The notes under the pieces: generated by a model
Database searches by the model: none
What the model was told of the DNA's origin: nothing
What the model saw: only the letters and a program-made list of their open reading frames with translations
Source: Eunapius fragilis
Taxonomy: Eukaryota; Porifera; Demospongiae; Spongillida; Spongillidae
Assembly (NCBI GenBank): GCA_963681505.1
Contig: OY811972.1
Location: 6,732,350 to 6,796,349, forward strand
Length of the DNA stretch: 64,000 nt
Direction: 5' to 3'
In this document: in pieces, positions 11,001-23,000 of the stretch
Layout: every line of letters begins with the position of its first letter
Numbering within the stretch: position 1 is the stretch's first letter
Program-made: the position numbers and the translations under genes

Positions 11001-14000
11001 TTGAAGAATATTAGTGACTTACCAAACAAGCCAGTTCACTGCTAATACTTCCACCGGTGGTCATTCCATTGGGGTTCGTCAGGCTGTTGGAAGGCTTTAT
11101 TTTTATCATATCAATAGGCACACCCAGAGTGCGAGAAGCAACCTGAGCAACCTAAAAGCCACGCTGAATGATCATAGGAAGAAAGGTAACATCACAGAAA
11201 TGGCAAACCTTGGTATTGATTCCTTGTCCCACCTCTACTCCTCCATGTGTTACAGCCACTGTTCCATCAGTTGCATATATGCTTACCAATACAGTGTATG
11301 GTGCACCACTCCAACCTAAACCAAATTTTAGCGGTACAACACTGATGCCTCTTTTACGCCATCGATTAACCTACAGTGGGAGAGTATCAATTGAAATGAA
11401 TACAGCGCTATTAGAAACTTGTATGATGAAGATTAATAGAATTGACATCTTTGAGCGTCAATATGGATGACGTAGTTAATTAATTATGGCTACACATTGT
11501 ATAGTAGTCGTCATTATTGAAGAATTTCGCTGTTAGCTTACTTAAAGCTATTCTTACTTAACTCTTTGACCGCCAAGTGCACATTTATGTGCAATAATTG
11601 CACCCCGCGTTTACCGCCAATACTTGAAAACCAATTAGTGTTGCATCGTTACACACTTTGTGTACCAAAAAGCCCTAAGGACATCGAGCTATGACTGCAG
11701 TGTTGGTTTTTAATAAAAAGGAAAGGGGGAACGAACAGCTGCAGGTGTACATGTAATGGCGCCTCTATTGTGGTGAGGAGTGTGTGAAAAATGTAGGGGT
11801 GTTGAGGGCGATGGTATGAAAGATGACGATAAGGAAGATAGTGAGAAAGAGGGTGAGGATGATGGTAAGTCTTCACTACTTTGACTGCATTCTTCACGGA
11901 GAGCAAAAGGCAGATGGCAATATTGTTTTATCATGTTTGGATACAGCCCTTCATGCATTGAAGAGATTTCCCCACGTGTGTAAGAGTGATAATGCCAAGA
12001 ACCTAGCTGGCAGGCAAACCAAGCTGCTCATGCCACATGTGTGCTCTGCTTCAGGGCTCAAGTTAATGGCATATTACCACCATGAGGCACAGAGTGGCAA
12101 GGACATCTGTGATACGCACTTCTCCCATCAGTAAACACAAGTAGATGCATACTTAATGAAGGGAAATGGTAGAGGAAAGTGCCAACACCTAAGCAGCTTG
12201 CTGTTGCTCTAATAGATTCCTCTGTTAGCAACGTAACTACAGTATCAGCCAATAAAAACCTTATGGATCGGCTTTGAAAGCAGGAATGCAGGCGGTGTGA
12301 AATCATACCACCTATTGGCCGACTTATCTTTTGGACTGTACTTAAATACCTTAAGTCCGCCGCTGTCGACTTACATGTTGTATCGGTAGGTCAACCGCCT
12401 AATCGTTCGGCAGTCGGTTGACGGTCGGTCGACCATCATTCAAAGTTCAGTCAGCTGCCTTAAGAAATTATTACTTTGCATATTTAGCTTTACCGAGCCT
12501 TTATTTTAGTAACAACTTTTCTTTCCAAGTTCAGTCTATCTCTGTAGGCAACAGGATGGTTTTCAGCGATGATTTGAAACAGAGGATTATTTTAAGGACT
12601 AAAGCCAACGGCAATGAGCCATTTATTGAAAGTGGAAGGTTTAAAAGCGAGTGTGGTGGGTATTTACAATTTCCTTCGAAGATATGAAGAAAACTGGCAC
12701 ATTAAAAGGATGCCAGGGTGTGGAAGACCTTCAAAGGTAACAGTGGGAGGAGGATGACAAAACTACTGCCGTTCAGCTAAAGTGCTATTTGGATGGTAAA
12801 GGGTTTCCTATATCATTTAGGACTATCTTGCGTTGTCGTTCAGCACTCGGTAAGCAACTCCTAATCGTGCATGCGATCTGTATACAATTTGTATTAATAT
12901 TTATATGCTGAGTGGGGTACGATTTTCAAGTTCGAATTCTGCGTTGTAAATTGCACCTGCTTGTGCGAACAGATCTGCTCGCCAGTACAAGATGTCTAGT
13001 CCTCAGCCTTCTTATTCGCATAACGGTGATGTAATGACCTACTCACAGCTACGTATTTGGTCAAGACTACAGTACGGGGTACATAACGGGGAAGTAATCT
13101 AATCAAAGGAAGATCGTTTGTACATCTACAATCAAGGGGGGTCAACAAAGTTAAAAGAAATTGATTTTATGGCTTAGCAGAATTTTATGAAATCACATAC
13201 ACACGCACACACAAATGTAATAACACACCAGATTAATCCCCTGTAATAAACACACACACACATACACACACACATGTTCACACTAATCTGCAGTAACACA
13301 CACACCTCACACAACACACAAAGACTTTGTAATAAACTTTCCTTTTCAGGTTAGACTTTCCAGGGAAGTGCTTACTGCCAACTGATAAGAGATGCTAACA
13401 AAGCCAAGAGGGTTCAGTGATGTCTAGAACATCTTCATGACGGCTTCAGTGATGTGATTTTACTGACGAATCCACCATCGAACTCCAATCTAACCGCCGC
13501 ACATGCTGTCGAAAAATTGGCCAAGCACCCAAGCCGAAACCGAGGTAAGCTGCATGTGTGCGTCCACTGCACGTATTAATGCATGTGTACATGCATGCAT
13601 GTGTGCATATGTGTGTATCTGTGTGTGGTTTACTTCTATTTTTAAAAACTTTCAGAGCAAAGCATCCTACAAAGGTTCACGTCTGGGCAGGGATAAGTGT
13701 TCGAGTTAAAGGAATTCATCCGTAGGGAAGTGAAGCCCAAAAACAAAGCAGGAACTTACGAACAGAAGCTCGCAGTTTTGGTGAACTGTAGATGCTAACA
13801 AGTGCAAGAAATATAAAAAGCACATAGAAAAGGTTGTGCCAAAGGTAATAGAAGTTCAAGGCCCAGCAACAAGGATACTAGGCTTGTAGTCCTTTTCATT
13901 GTTACTGTAAACTTGTTTTTTCATTTTACTCAGGTCTATTTATTACATGTACGTCTTGTTAACCGAACAATAAAAGGTACATGTGTACACATAAATGTAC

Positions 14001-17000
14001 ATAGACATTTGTTCAGTTACATATGGAAAATCCATTTGTACAGCACAATGTAAAACTTCCGTCTCCGAAGCTCGTCCTGCAATTTAATACACTATATCCA
14101 TAAATATCAATACACGATCTGAGTAAAAGCATTTTGTCTTGATGCTAGTAGTCTCCTTAACCCTTGACCTGCGGTAATTAATATTCATTGCGCACACATA
14201 ATGCGGAGACATTTTAATTGGAGTTTTCAAATTTGACGGTCGAAACACTTTCAGGCGTATCTCTGATGGTGCTTATTTTCTCAACAAAAGTCGAGGTATG
14301 TTTTATCTATACAATTTACGTCGTATGACTTCATTCGGGTATTTCTACGCACCTAACCACTATCGAGTGCGCGTCAAATGAAACCGTTAGAGCTTCTTTC
14401 CCCTTAGAAGAAGTCGGGACGCCTCTGTTTACTTGGTAAGTTATAGTTTATTCGTGTTTTGTATCACCATCAATCGTTCTGTCTGACTGACCAGGTTAGC
14501 CGTAGTACTCATTTAGTGCGCGATGGAGATACTAAAATTACTTCTTGGATGATTCAGAATTGAAGCTGAAGAAGCATTGAGCTTGGATAATCAAGTGGTG
14601 AACTGGTTATTGGTCTTGCATTCCTCCGCACTCAATACTTTTTTTGATTTGGTAAGGGATGTGGTTGTGATGTAAGCTGGTTGTGGGGCAAGCATGTCGC
14701 TAGGATGTGGAGTAAGCATGGCGCATGGATGTGGTGTAAGCATGGCGCATGGATGTGGTGTAAGCATGGCACATGATTGTGGGGTAAGCATGGCACGAGG
14801 ATGTGGTGTAAGCATGGCACATGAATGTGGTGTAAGCATGGCACATGATTGTGGTGTAAGCATGGCACATGATTGTGGGGTAAGCATGGCACGAGAATGT
14901 GGTGTAAGCATGGCGTATGGTTGTGGTGTAAGCATGGCACATGGTTGTGGTGTAAGCATGGCGCATGGTTGTGGTGTAAGCATGGCGCATGGATGTGGTG
15001 TAAGCATGGCGCATGGATGTGGTGTAAGCATGGCGCATGGATGTGGTGTAAGCATGGCACATGAATGTGGTGTAAGCATGGCGCATGGTTGTGGTATAAG
15101 CATGGCACATGGATGTGGTGTAAGCATGGCGCATGGATGTGGTGTATGCATGGCACATGGATGTGGTGTAGCATGGCACATGAATGTGGTGTAAGCATGG
15201 CACATGGTTGTGGTGTAAGCATGGCACATGGATGTGGTGTAAGCATGGCGCATGGTTGTGGTATAAGCATGGCGCATGGATGTGGTGTTAGCATGGCACA
15301 TGGTGGTGTAAGTATGGCGCATGGTTGTGGTGTTAGCTTGGCGCATGGATGTTGTGTAAGCACATGGTTGTTTTGATCCATATATTTATATATGTACACA
15401 TTCATATATACATGGTACAACTGCACAGATGCATGTACATAATCCTTTCTAATCTAAATAGTTCTCCACAGTGTGATATTTTTCAAAACATGGATAAACA
15501 CATAGCGGTACTTTGCATGATTTGCATCTATAGCTGGTTTGCTTTCGTTTTCCACTTCCTCGATTACTGCATACCCTGCAGTCAGGCTTTCCACCCGCTG
15601 GCTCTGGAAAGTGGTTGTGCCCTACCAGTCGTGTAGGGCAGTTATTTATTACAGGCTGACATGTCTGACTATTTGTTATTTCTGCTGAAGCAATGAGCCC
15701 CCGAGCAACAGCTATTCTAAAATCCAAATGAGACAATAGTTTCCCTGTATTACTGTTATAATAGAGGATGTATGCATTTACTAGTGTAACATCCAGCATG
15801 TGAAAAAATATTCTTTTCCACCATTTTTTTGTAAAGTTATTATATCCGTAGTATTGCACTAGCTGCCCTGCTCTATCTACCCCACCCATATGCGTATTAT
15901 ATTGATCTATTGCTGCAGGTTTTTGTACTATAACATGGCCACCAGGCCCACCTTTCATTCGTCTTTTTATTGATATCATGTCCCCGTTGTGAATAGTTGT
16001 CAGTAATGACACGTCTTTTTTATCTTTCCACTTTAGACCCAGAATATCACCATCTGTGTACTGCACCACTTCACCTTTTCTCGGCACTGCAGCCCTGAAC
16101 GAGGGCGGAATTCCTTTCCTGTCCAATCTCAGTGTACCACAGCAGCCGAATCCACTTGTATGTGATTTGTGGCAAAGGGTTGGGCTTGTATAATAGTTGT
16201 CAAAATACACATGGTGCCCTTTCCCAGCTAGATTTTTTACTAAGTCTAGTACCACACGAGTACCTAGGGCATCATCCTTAGTAGTACCATCTTTGCCGGT
16301 GTATACAGCAAAATTCCAGCAGTACCCACTTCCAGCTTCAGCCAAAGCCCATGCCTTGATCCCCCATTTGTGTGGTTTTTTGGGCATGTATTGGAGAAAT
16401 GATAGCCGTCCTTTGTATTTTATCATCATTTCATCAACGCTTATCTCCCGTTCCATTTTGTAGCTCTTTTGATAGCTTTCAATCAAAGTAGACAAGAAGT
16501 GTCGCACCTTGAAGAGTTTGTCATGACCCTCTTCTTGCATTGGTATTATTACACTATTGTCGGCAAGGTGCAAAAATTTTAAATATAAAAGAAACCTATC
16601 ACGGCTCAAAATTATTGTTTGCAAATGGCCAGCTAGTGTTCCAATAATGGTGAATGTTTGGCATGTTGACAATCCCCATGCAGATAATGAGTGACAGGAA
16701 CAGTCTGAATTGAATTCTTGTGAACGGCTTGTTCACAAATTCATTAGCCCTTGCCCGTCGATGCTGTTTTAGGTAAGCTTGATGATTATGGATGTACTGC
16801 TGGCCATACCTGTTTGATTCATCCACAATGTAATCCTGCAGTTCATCGAGGAAGAGCTCAAAGAAGTAGTAAACTGGCTGTTTCCCACTCAAATCCTTCA
16901 CCACACCACACTTCTGGATGAATTCTGGAATTTTCAACTCATCAGATAATTCTACCACAGCTTCACTCTCTGCATCACTTGTCAACGCAGTTTCGTCATT

Positions 17001-20000
17001 TCCAATATCAACCTCACTTTGAAATGCAGGCACTACATCATCAACCACACCTCCCGTCACGTCATTACACCCAACAACCTCCATACAAGCACCATGTATA
17101 TATGTATCATCCACACTTGCGCCTATTCCTCGTGCCATCTCCACACACGCGCCTCCAGGTTCATGTATATATGCTTCACTCACATCCATTGCCTCTTCAT
17201 CTTCGTCAACGTATCCCTTGAACTCGTCATCACTGCAGTCGGAGTCATGTACTTGAGCAAAAACTCGGGGTCCGAAGGTAGCTTAAGCTTCGTCATTGCA
17301 ATCGTATCGGATTGTAAATTCGTAATGTAAAAAGCATTAGGTAACCCATACCTACGATGACAGCTGTAATTTATCTACGATTGACCGCGTATTCCATTAA
17401 GATATTTGAACAGTCCCGCTCGGCGACTAAAGTCGCCTTCCGCACTGCGCAAGCGCTTCATTTTGGTGACTAAAGTCGCCCGTCGCAGTTCAAGGGTTAA
17501 CCTGCGGCATGCATGGCCTAAGGCATCTACACATTTCATCCACAATGTTTCAAACTGAAAAGGGCTATTCCTGTATTTTGGGAACAGCCCAAAAATGATT
17601 GACTTCAGTTCATTCAACTCTATCAGGGGCAACGCTGGTTGTGTTTTGGCTCCCAGGACTGTGCGCTGCTTCATTACTTGGTCTCCAAATAGTGATTCTT
17701 TGGCCAACTTCACTGCAAGTGTAGGAGCCCTGCACTCTGTCTGTACTTTCTCGCATTTACTAACGGTAGAGATGACATAGGCCGATTGCTGTTGATGGAA
17801 GTGGGTTTTGCACTTTTATTATAGGAGCAGGGGGCCCCTGAAAATTGAAATTGAGTGAATAGGAACGATATTGACTGTTGCAACACTTGGCTACCTTGGA
17901 TGATGGTATCGGATGCATGACTAGACGGAGGCGACAAGAGTTTTTGGGACCGATCGAACTTACCAGGACTGGACTTACATCGAGCTGACCGGACGATTTG
18001 ACGAACAATTGCCGGACCCCGACTACGGTCCAATTGAATTCCTGTCCGACTATGAATCCGATTCATAAAGTTTTTATTGGCCGATACTGTATATTGCTAT
18101 TAAAGCCGGACTTTAAAGCCCCATATCGCTCTGCAGCAATTGTTTCCATACGTGGTATATCTAGATTTTATGCAGCCCAGTTTGTTACAACTGCGGAAAA
18201 GCAACAGATGGTCAGATTTTATAACTGCCTTGGCCAGAAGGTACCATCTGTCTGTATCCCTATACCATCATGTCTTGCCAAATCTTTGATTACCCCAATG
18301 GGTACGCAAGGCATCAATTTCACGGGAGTCACTGTGCTACTAAATAGCAACAGTGAAAACACACTGATGCAAGCAAGGAAGGACCAAAATCGATATCACA
18401 GGAGAACAAAGGGGTTGAGCAAGACTGAAGGGCAACATTTGAAGAAACAATGTGAGGATGGTGAGGCATTGAAGGCAATACAGCAGGAAGTGTACCCACA
18501 GTGTGCCGACTGCCTGTATCACTTTAATTCACAAAGTGTCTTAAGGCTGGTTCACAATATGACGCTCGCTCAATGTTGCGTCAGCGTCAGCGTCAACGTA
18601 GCGTTATATTGTGAACAATTAACGTACGACGAGCGTCAGTGACGTTGACGCGACGCTCGAATAGAGTTGAGTTCTATTCCAGCATCAGCTTACAAGCGTC
18701 TGACCAATCAAATCACGAATTACAATTGTCGCCATTGGTATAGCTATAACTTAACCCGTATGAAGCGCAAATGGATGAGAGGATAATAGAAGCGGTGCGG
18801 GCCTTTCCTTGTCTGTGGCACGTTTCTAGCCGTTCGTATAAAGATCTGAAGGCTAAAGAAAATGCCTGGAGGGATGTTGCTTCAAAGGTGGGCCACTATG
18901 AAATATAATATATACGCATTTTTAAAAACATGATAACAGCTCGGGGAGAGGCACTCTGTTGAAGAGTGTATAAGAAAATGGAAAATGCTGCGCGACAAAT
19001 TCATGAGAGAAACTAAAAAAGTTAAAGTGAGGAAAACAGGCGAAGAAGGACCAGCCTATGTGTCAAGTTGGCCTCATTTTGATCAAATGCTTTTTATAAC
19101 GGATACTATCAAGCACAGAGAGTGAGTTAACATTGATGCACCACACACAAAGTATCACATGTACCTCCTTGAATGTATACGTTTATAGGACTTCAACTAA
19201 TTTTGGTTCAACTTCTAACGCTACTGATGTGGCTGATGCAACAGATGAGAAAATAGACAAAAATGATTTTAGGTTGGTGTGTCTGTGTGTTGCTTGAAAA
19301 TATGTGGTTATGTTAATGTTTGCTCAACAGGGAACGATCACCATCAGATGTACAACTCACCCCATCCGCATCTCAATCTCTATCTCCTGCATGTAGCAGT
19401 ACATCTTTACAACACACTCCATCATCTCAATCATCACCATCAGCTTCTAGCAGTAGTATATGCACGTCTTATTCATCGGCTTCACACTGTAGATCAAGTG
19501 GCACATCTGCCAGTAACAAAAGAAGGGCCAATGCAGATGAGATAGACGAACTACTTGTTAAGAGCCTCACCACTCTTCAGGACAATAAAATGTCTAAGAC
19601 TGAGGAGTGTGATGAGGATGGCTACTTTGGGCAGCAAATAGCCGCAACGCTACGTCGCTTCACACCAAGACAGAAAACTATTGCGAAATTGCAGATGCAA
19701 CAGATTCTTGTTGACACCGAATTCAGTGAACCAATCTCCTTGAACTAGCAATGTTGTTTGTGGTTGTAAATTTGCTGATTGTAATTAAAAACATCTCAAC
19801 ACATACAGAAACAACAGCAATTTTGGTGCCTAGCAATGATCAACTCGTTCTTGTGACATGATCATATTACCAATAAACACCACCTTCATCACTATTGAAA
19901 TATGTCTTGAATGCATCTCTTATATCAGCAGCTGATTTGGAGTGTCTAGAAGGACACAGTGACATGCATAAATAATAATTACAAGCATTCGTCTTCGTCT

Positions 20001-23000
20001 TCGCCTTCGATATAATAAACCTAGAATGATAGCAATTTGTAAGTTCTCCGACATTTTTAGGTGGCACGGTTTCTTTCATACGGGTTAATGTATTATCTTT
20101 ATAATTATTACGTTACGTATCGGATAATTTGTGAACTGCACTTACGTTGACGTTACGCTGACGCTGACGCAACTTTGAGCGAGCATCATATTGTGAACCA
20201 GCTTTTAGGTAAGAACATATGTAGTGGATGTATGGAGTTTCGTGATGCCCTGACCAAACATGCCAACAAGCTTTTGATGGGAAAACGTATGTTACTCATT
20301 TGAAATGTATCATCTGCGCCAAGCACAAGTGTAGAATAATCGGAAGGCGGAACTACAGCGAACGATGGATCACAGGGGCTGATTCACTGCGTACCAGCAC
20401 AATAAGAGACCACGCAAAGAGTGATCAACATCAACACGCGATGTCTATTCTATGCTTGGAAAAGGGATCAGCCACTCGAGGTGAATTAAGTGTCACTTCT
20501 GCGCCTATAATAGCAGCGATAACATCACTGTCACATAAGGATCAAGCAGAACTGTGTAAAAAGTTTAATATAGTCTTTCTACTTGCTCAAGAGAAGCTCT
20601 CTTTTCATAAGTATCCATCTATTTGTGAGCTGGAGGAACGTCAATATGTGCAACTAATATCCGCTTACAGGACGAAGAAGGCTGCAAGGTCGTTCTGCCA
20701 CTACATTGCTCAGTGTCAAAGACAGCAGCTTGTTGAAACAGTTAAATTTTCTTCACTGCTGCTTGATGGAACGACAGATGCTGCAAACGTGGAAAATGAG
20801 TTAATCCTGGTGATGCTGTTTGACAAAGAATACCCCAAAACAAGAAAGTAGTCACTCAAAGCCAGTTACTCAAAGTATGTGTGCCATCATCAGGAACTGC
20901 TGAAAGTCACTTCCATGCAGTCACAGATGCATTAAGAGTGATTGGTGTTGAATCTATTAGCTTGGAGGACTGCAAAAAAATGATTGCTATTGCAACAGAT
21001 GGAGCGTCTAGCAACATCGCAAAACAAGACCTAAAAGGCCTCGTTGAAAGCAAAGTCCCTTGGTTTTTTTGAATGTGGTGTCTAGCCCATAGGCTTGAGT
21101 TGCAATAAAGGATGCATTGAAGGGATCATCCATTGATGACGTTGATGAGATGCTGCTTCGTTTATACTATCTCTACGAAAAAAGTCCCAAAAAATGTCAC
21201 CAGCTGGAAGAAATAGTTGTGCAGGTTAGAGGATGTATTTTAGACAATAGCATTGCATGCAAGGGTAAGAAACCTATCAGAGCTAGTGGTACACGATGGA
21301 TTGCTCATAAGTTTGGGGCAATGAAACGTATACTTTCTCAGTATGGGGTATACACAAACCATCTTGCCTCACTCTCTCAAGATAGCACAGTGAAATCAGC
21401 AGATAGAGCAAAGATTAGGGCTATTATAACAAGTGGACTAATGCAAAGCACTTGTTGGGGTGCTCTCTCTTCATTGACCTCCTTTCCCGTTGTACAATAC
21501 TATCTAAGATAATCCAGAATGATAGACATTCGTGAGGCTCTTAGTGCTGTGCTGATGGCTCTAAAAGAAACAGGTATCCTGTGCACAATGGGTATAGATC
21601 AGTGGCCTACATATGCTTTAGCTTTGGGGAAATGTGAAAGCAAAGATGGAAAAGTTTTTTTAATCAGTGCCAGGATCTTAAACATTTTAGTTCAGCTAAA
21701 TCCTACTACAAAAGTCATTACAAAGGATATTGTGCACAGATTACTGATAGAATGAAGGCTAGGCTCTCTTGGTCAGATCTCCAACAATTTAGAGACATAA
21801 TTTTTGTCCTAGCAACGCAGGGCTGGAAAAAAATAGTAGATGAGAATGAACCTTTAACGCCAATCGATCGTCTTGTAGACCAATTCTCTATGCCACTTGC
21901 TTCAGCTGGAGCAAATTATTTGATTTGAGTTCACAAACATTTTGCAATACGCTATCATGTACAAATCTCTTGCAATGTCTGAATACCGTGCTGTATGGTG
22001 GCGACTATTTCATGCACCCTGTGCATCTGAATGGGCAAACATGCTAATTATTTTCACTTCCAGCATCGAATGGAAAAGTAGAAAGGACTTTTTCTCAACT
22101 AAAGGTCATTAAATCTGACAAACAAGCGTCACTCAATAGTGACACTTTAGATGATTTAAATGCTCACTATTGTTACATCAAATTGTTCTATGAAAGACTT
22201 CAATCCAGATAAAGCCATTGACCTTTGGTGGCAAAGCAAAACGAGAAGACCTAACCAGACATGCAGGCACTGTAGCAGTACTACACAAAATGCAACCTCT
22301 AATGATGATTCTGATCCAGAGACTGAATCTGACATGTTGGAAGAGTGGGACCATTTAGTTTTTGGTGATGACTTAGATGTGTAACTGTTAACACAATTAC
22401 ATAGAGTTTAAGGTAGTTAAACGCAGTTAACCGACCATGGCGCACGTGTCATATCGCCCGCCGGGAAAGTAATAGGTATATAAGGTCCTGGCGCATGCGT
22501 CGCACACACGTGCGTTCGAACCTAACGGTCCAGACCTCAGTAACATTGCCAGCGCAGTTCTTTCTTTTTTCGACTGAAATGGTGGATAAACCTACCCCGC
22601 AAGAGGTGCAAGCCGGCGAAGACTCTCCTCCATTTAGCGAGCGCCAGTTAGCATGGATGGCTAATTTCGTGGCGCGTAATGGCCAGGCCTCGTCTTCCTC
22701 TACGCAAGCGTCGACCTCCTCTTCCCAATCGTCGTCCTCCTCCAGTAAGTCCGTTTTTAAGTACATTTATTAGTCGTTGCTATAAGAAGACACATGAGAA
22801 TGTATTCGATCGATCGAGTGTTTTTCACTTGTGACAGAGAAGCGGTATGGAAGGTTGTCTAAACCAGCGTCGCCCGAATCCCGCCCGAATATAAAAAATC
22901 TACATTTACAACGGCAGCGTGGGCATGCATAATCAGTGTATACCGTGGTGCATATGTGTTGTATCTCTATATTTATAGATTTGACCACCAAGGCTCCCCC

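Larger units (their letters stand above)
14161..17496 (-). mobile_element. piggyBac element, ends and target duplication intact
   Basis: The ends are CCCTTGACCTGCG (14161) and the inverse of CCCTTGAACTGCG (17496), flanked by TTAA at 14157-14160 and 17497-17500. Near the right end are two self-complementary words, GCGACTAAAGTCGC (about 17424) and a GACTAAAGTC copy (about 17467), likely subterminal transposase sites. The 3.3-kb body holds one transposase gene on the minus strand and a 24-bp minisatellite near the left end. It looks young because ends and target are clean, but the transposase frame is broken once. Confidence 0.92.
14107..17812 (-). pseudogene. BEN-domain-like terminal exon split by piggyBac
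   Basis: On the minus strand an open exon runs from an AG acceptor at about 17812 to the TTAA at 17497-17500: [51 protein letters not shown] and [19 protein letters not shown]. It resumes beyond the transposon at 14160 as [16 protein letters not shown] and a stop at 14107-14109. The pattern of helices and the FP...FE.LW.KC.D.....CRRLR tail looks like a BEN domain (DNA and chromatin binding). Removing the transposon and one TTAA keeps the frame. Whether the exon belonged to a host gene or to an older transposon is unknown. Confidence 0.55.
18544..20204. mobile_element. PIF/Harbinger-type element carrying a MADF-BESS gene
   Basis: Terminal inverted repeats start AGGCTGGTTCACAATATGA (left) and AAGCTGGTTCACAATATGA (right, inverted). 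They include runs of GTCAGC, and 3-bp TTA target copies lie at 18541-18543 and 20205-20207, the duplication typical of Harbinger elements. The 1,661-bp body holds an intact four-exon MADF-BESS gene on the plus strand and the last codons of a Harbinger transposase on the minus strand. The catalytic part is missing, so it depends on another copy for movement. Confidence 0.85.
17998..20287 (+). pseudogene. Unknown open frame interrupted by Harbinger element
   Basis: About 180 codons run from 17998 to 18543 and end HFNSQSVL at the target TTA. After the inserted element (18544-20204), and counting the TTA once, the frame continues as [21 protein letters not shown] to a stop near 20287. Cysteine pairs CADC and CSGC lie on opposite sides of the insertion and may form a zinc site. 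I do not recognise the family. It precedes hAT-like sequence in the next frame and may be part of the same element or of a host gene. Confidence 0.45.

Noticed and set aside
14591-15426. Long open frames (up to 264 codons) on both strands with CGVSMAHG or TPHPCAML repeats
   Set aside because: They arise from a 24-bp minisatellite whose period is a multiple of three. Several frames on both strands are equally open, with no codon-usage or domain signal.
17710-18066. 118-codon minus-strand frame overlapping the BEN-like exon
   Set aside because: It lies in a different frame from the BEN-like reading, has no family resemblance and looks like a shadow.
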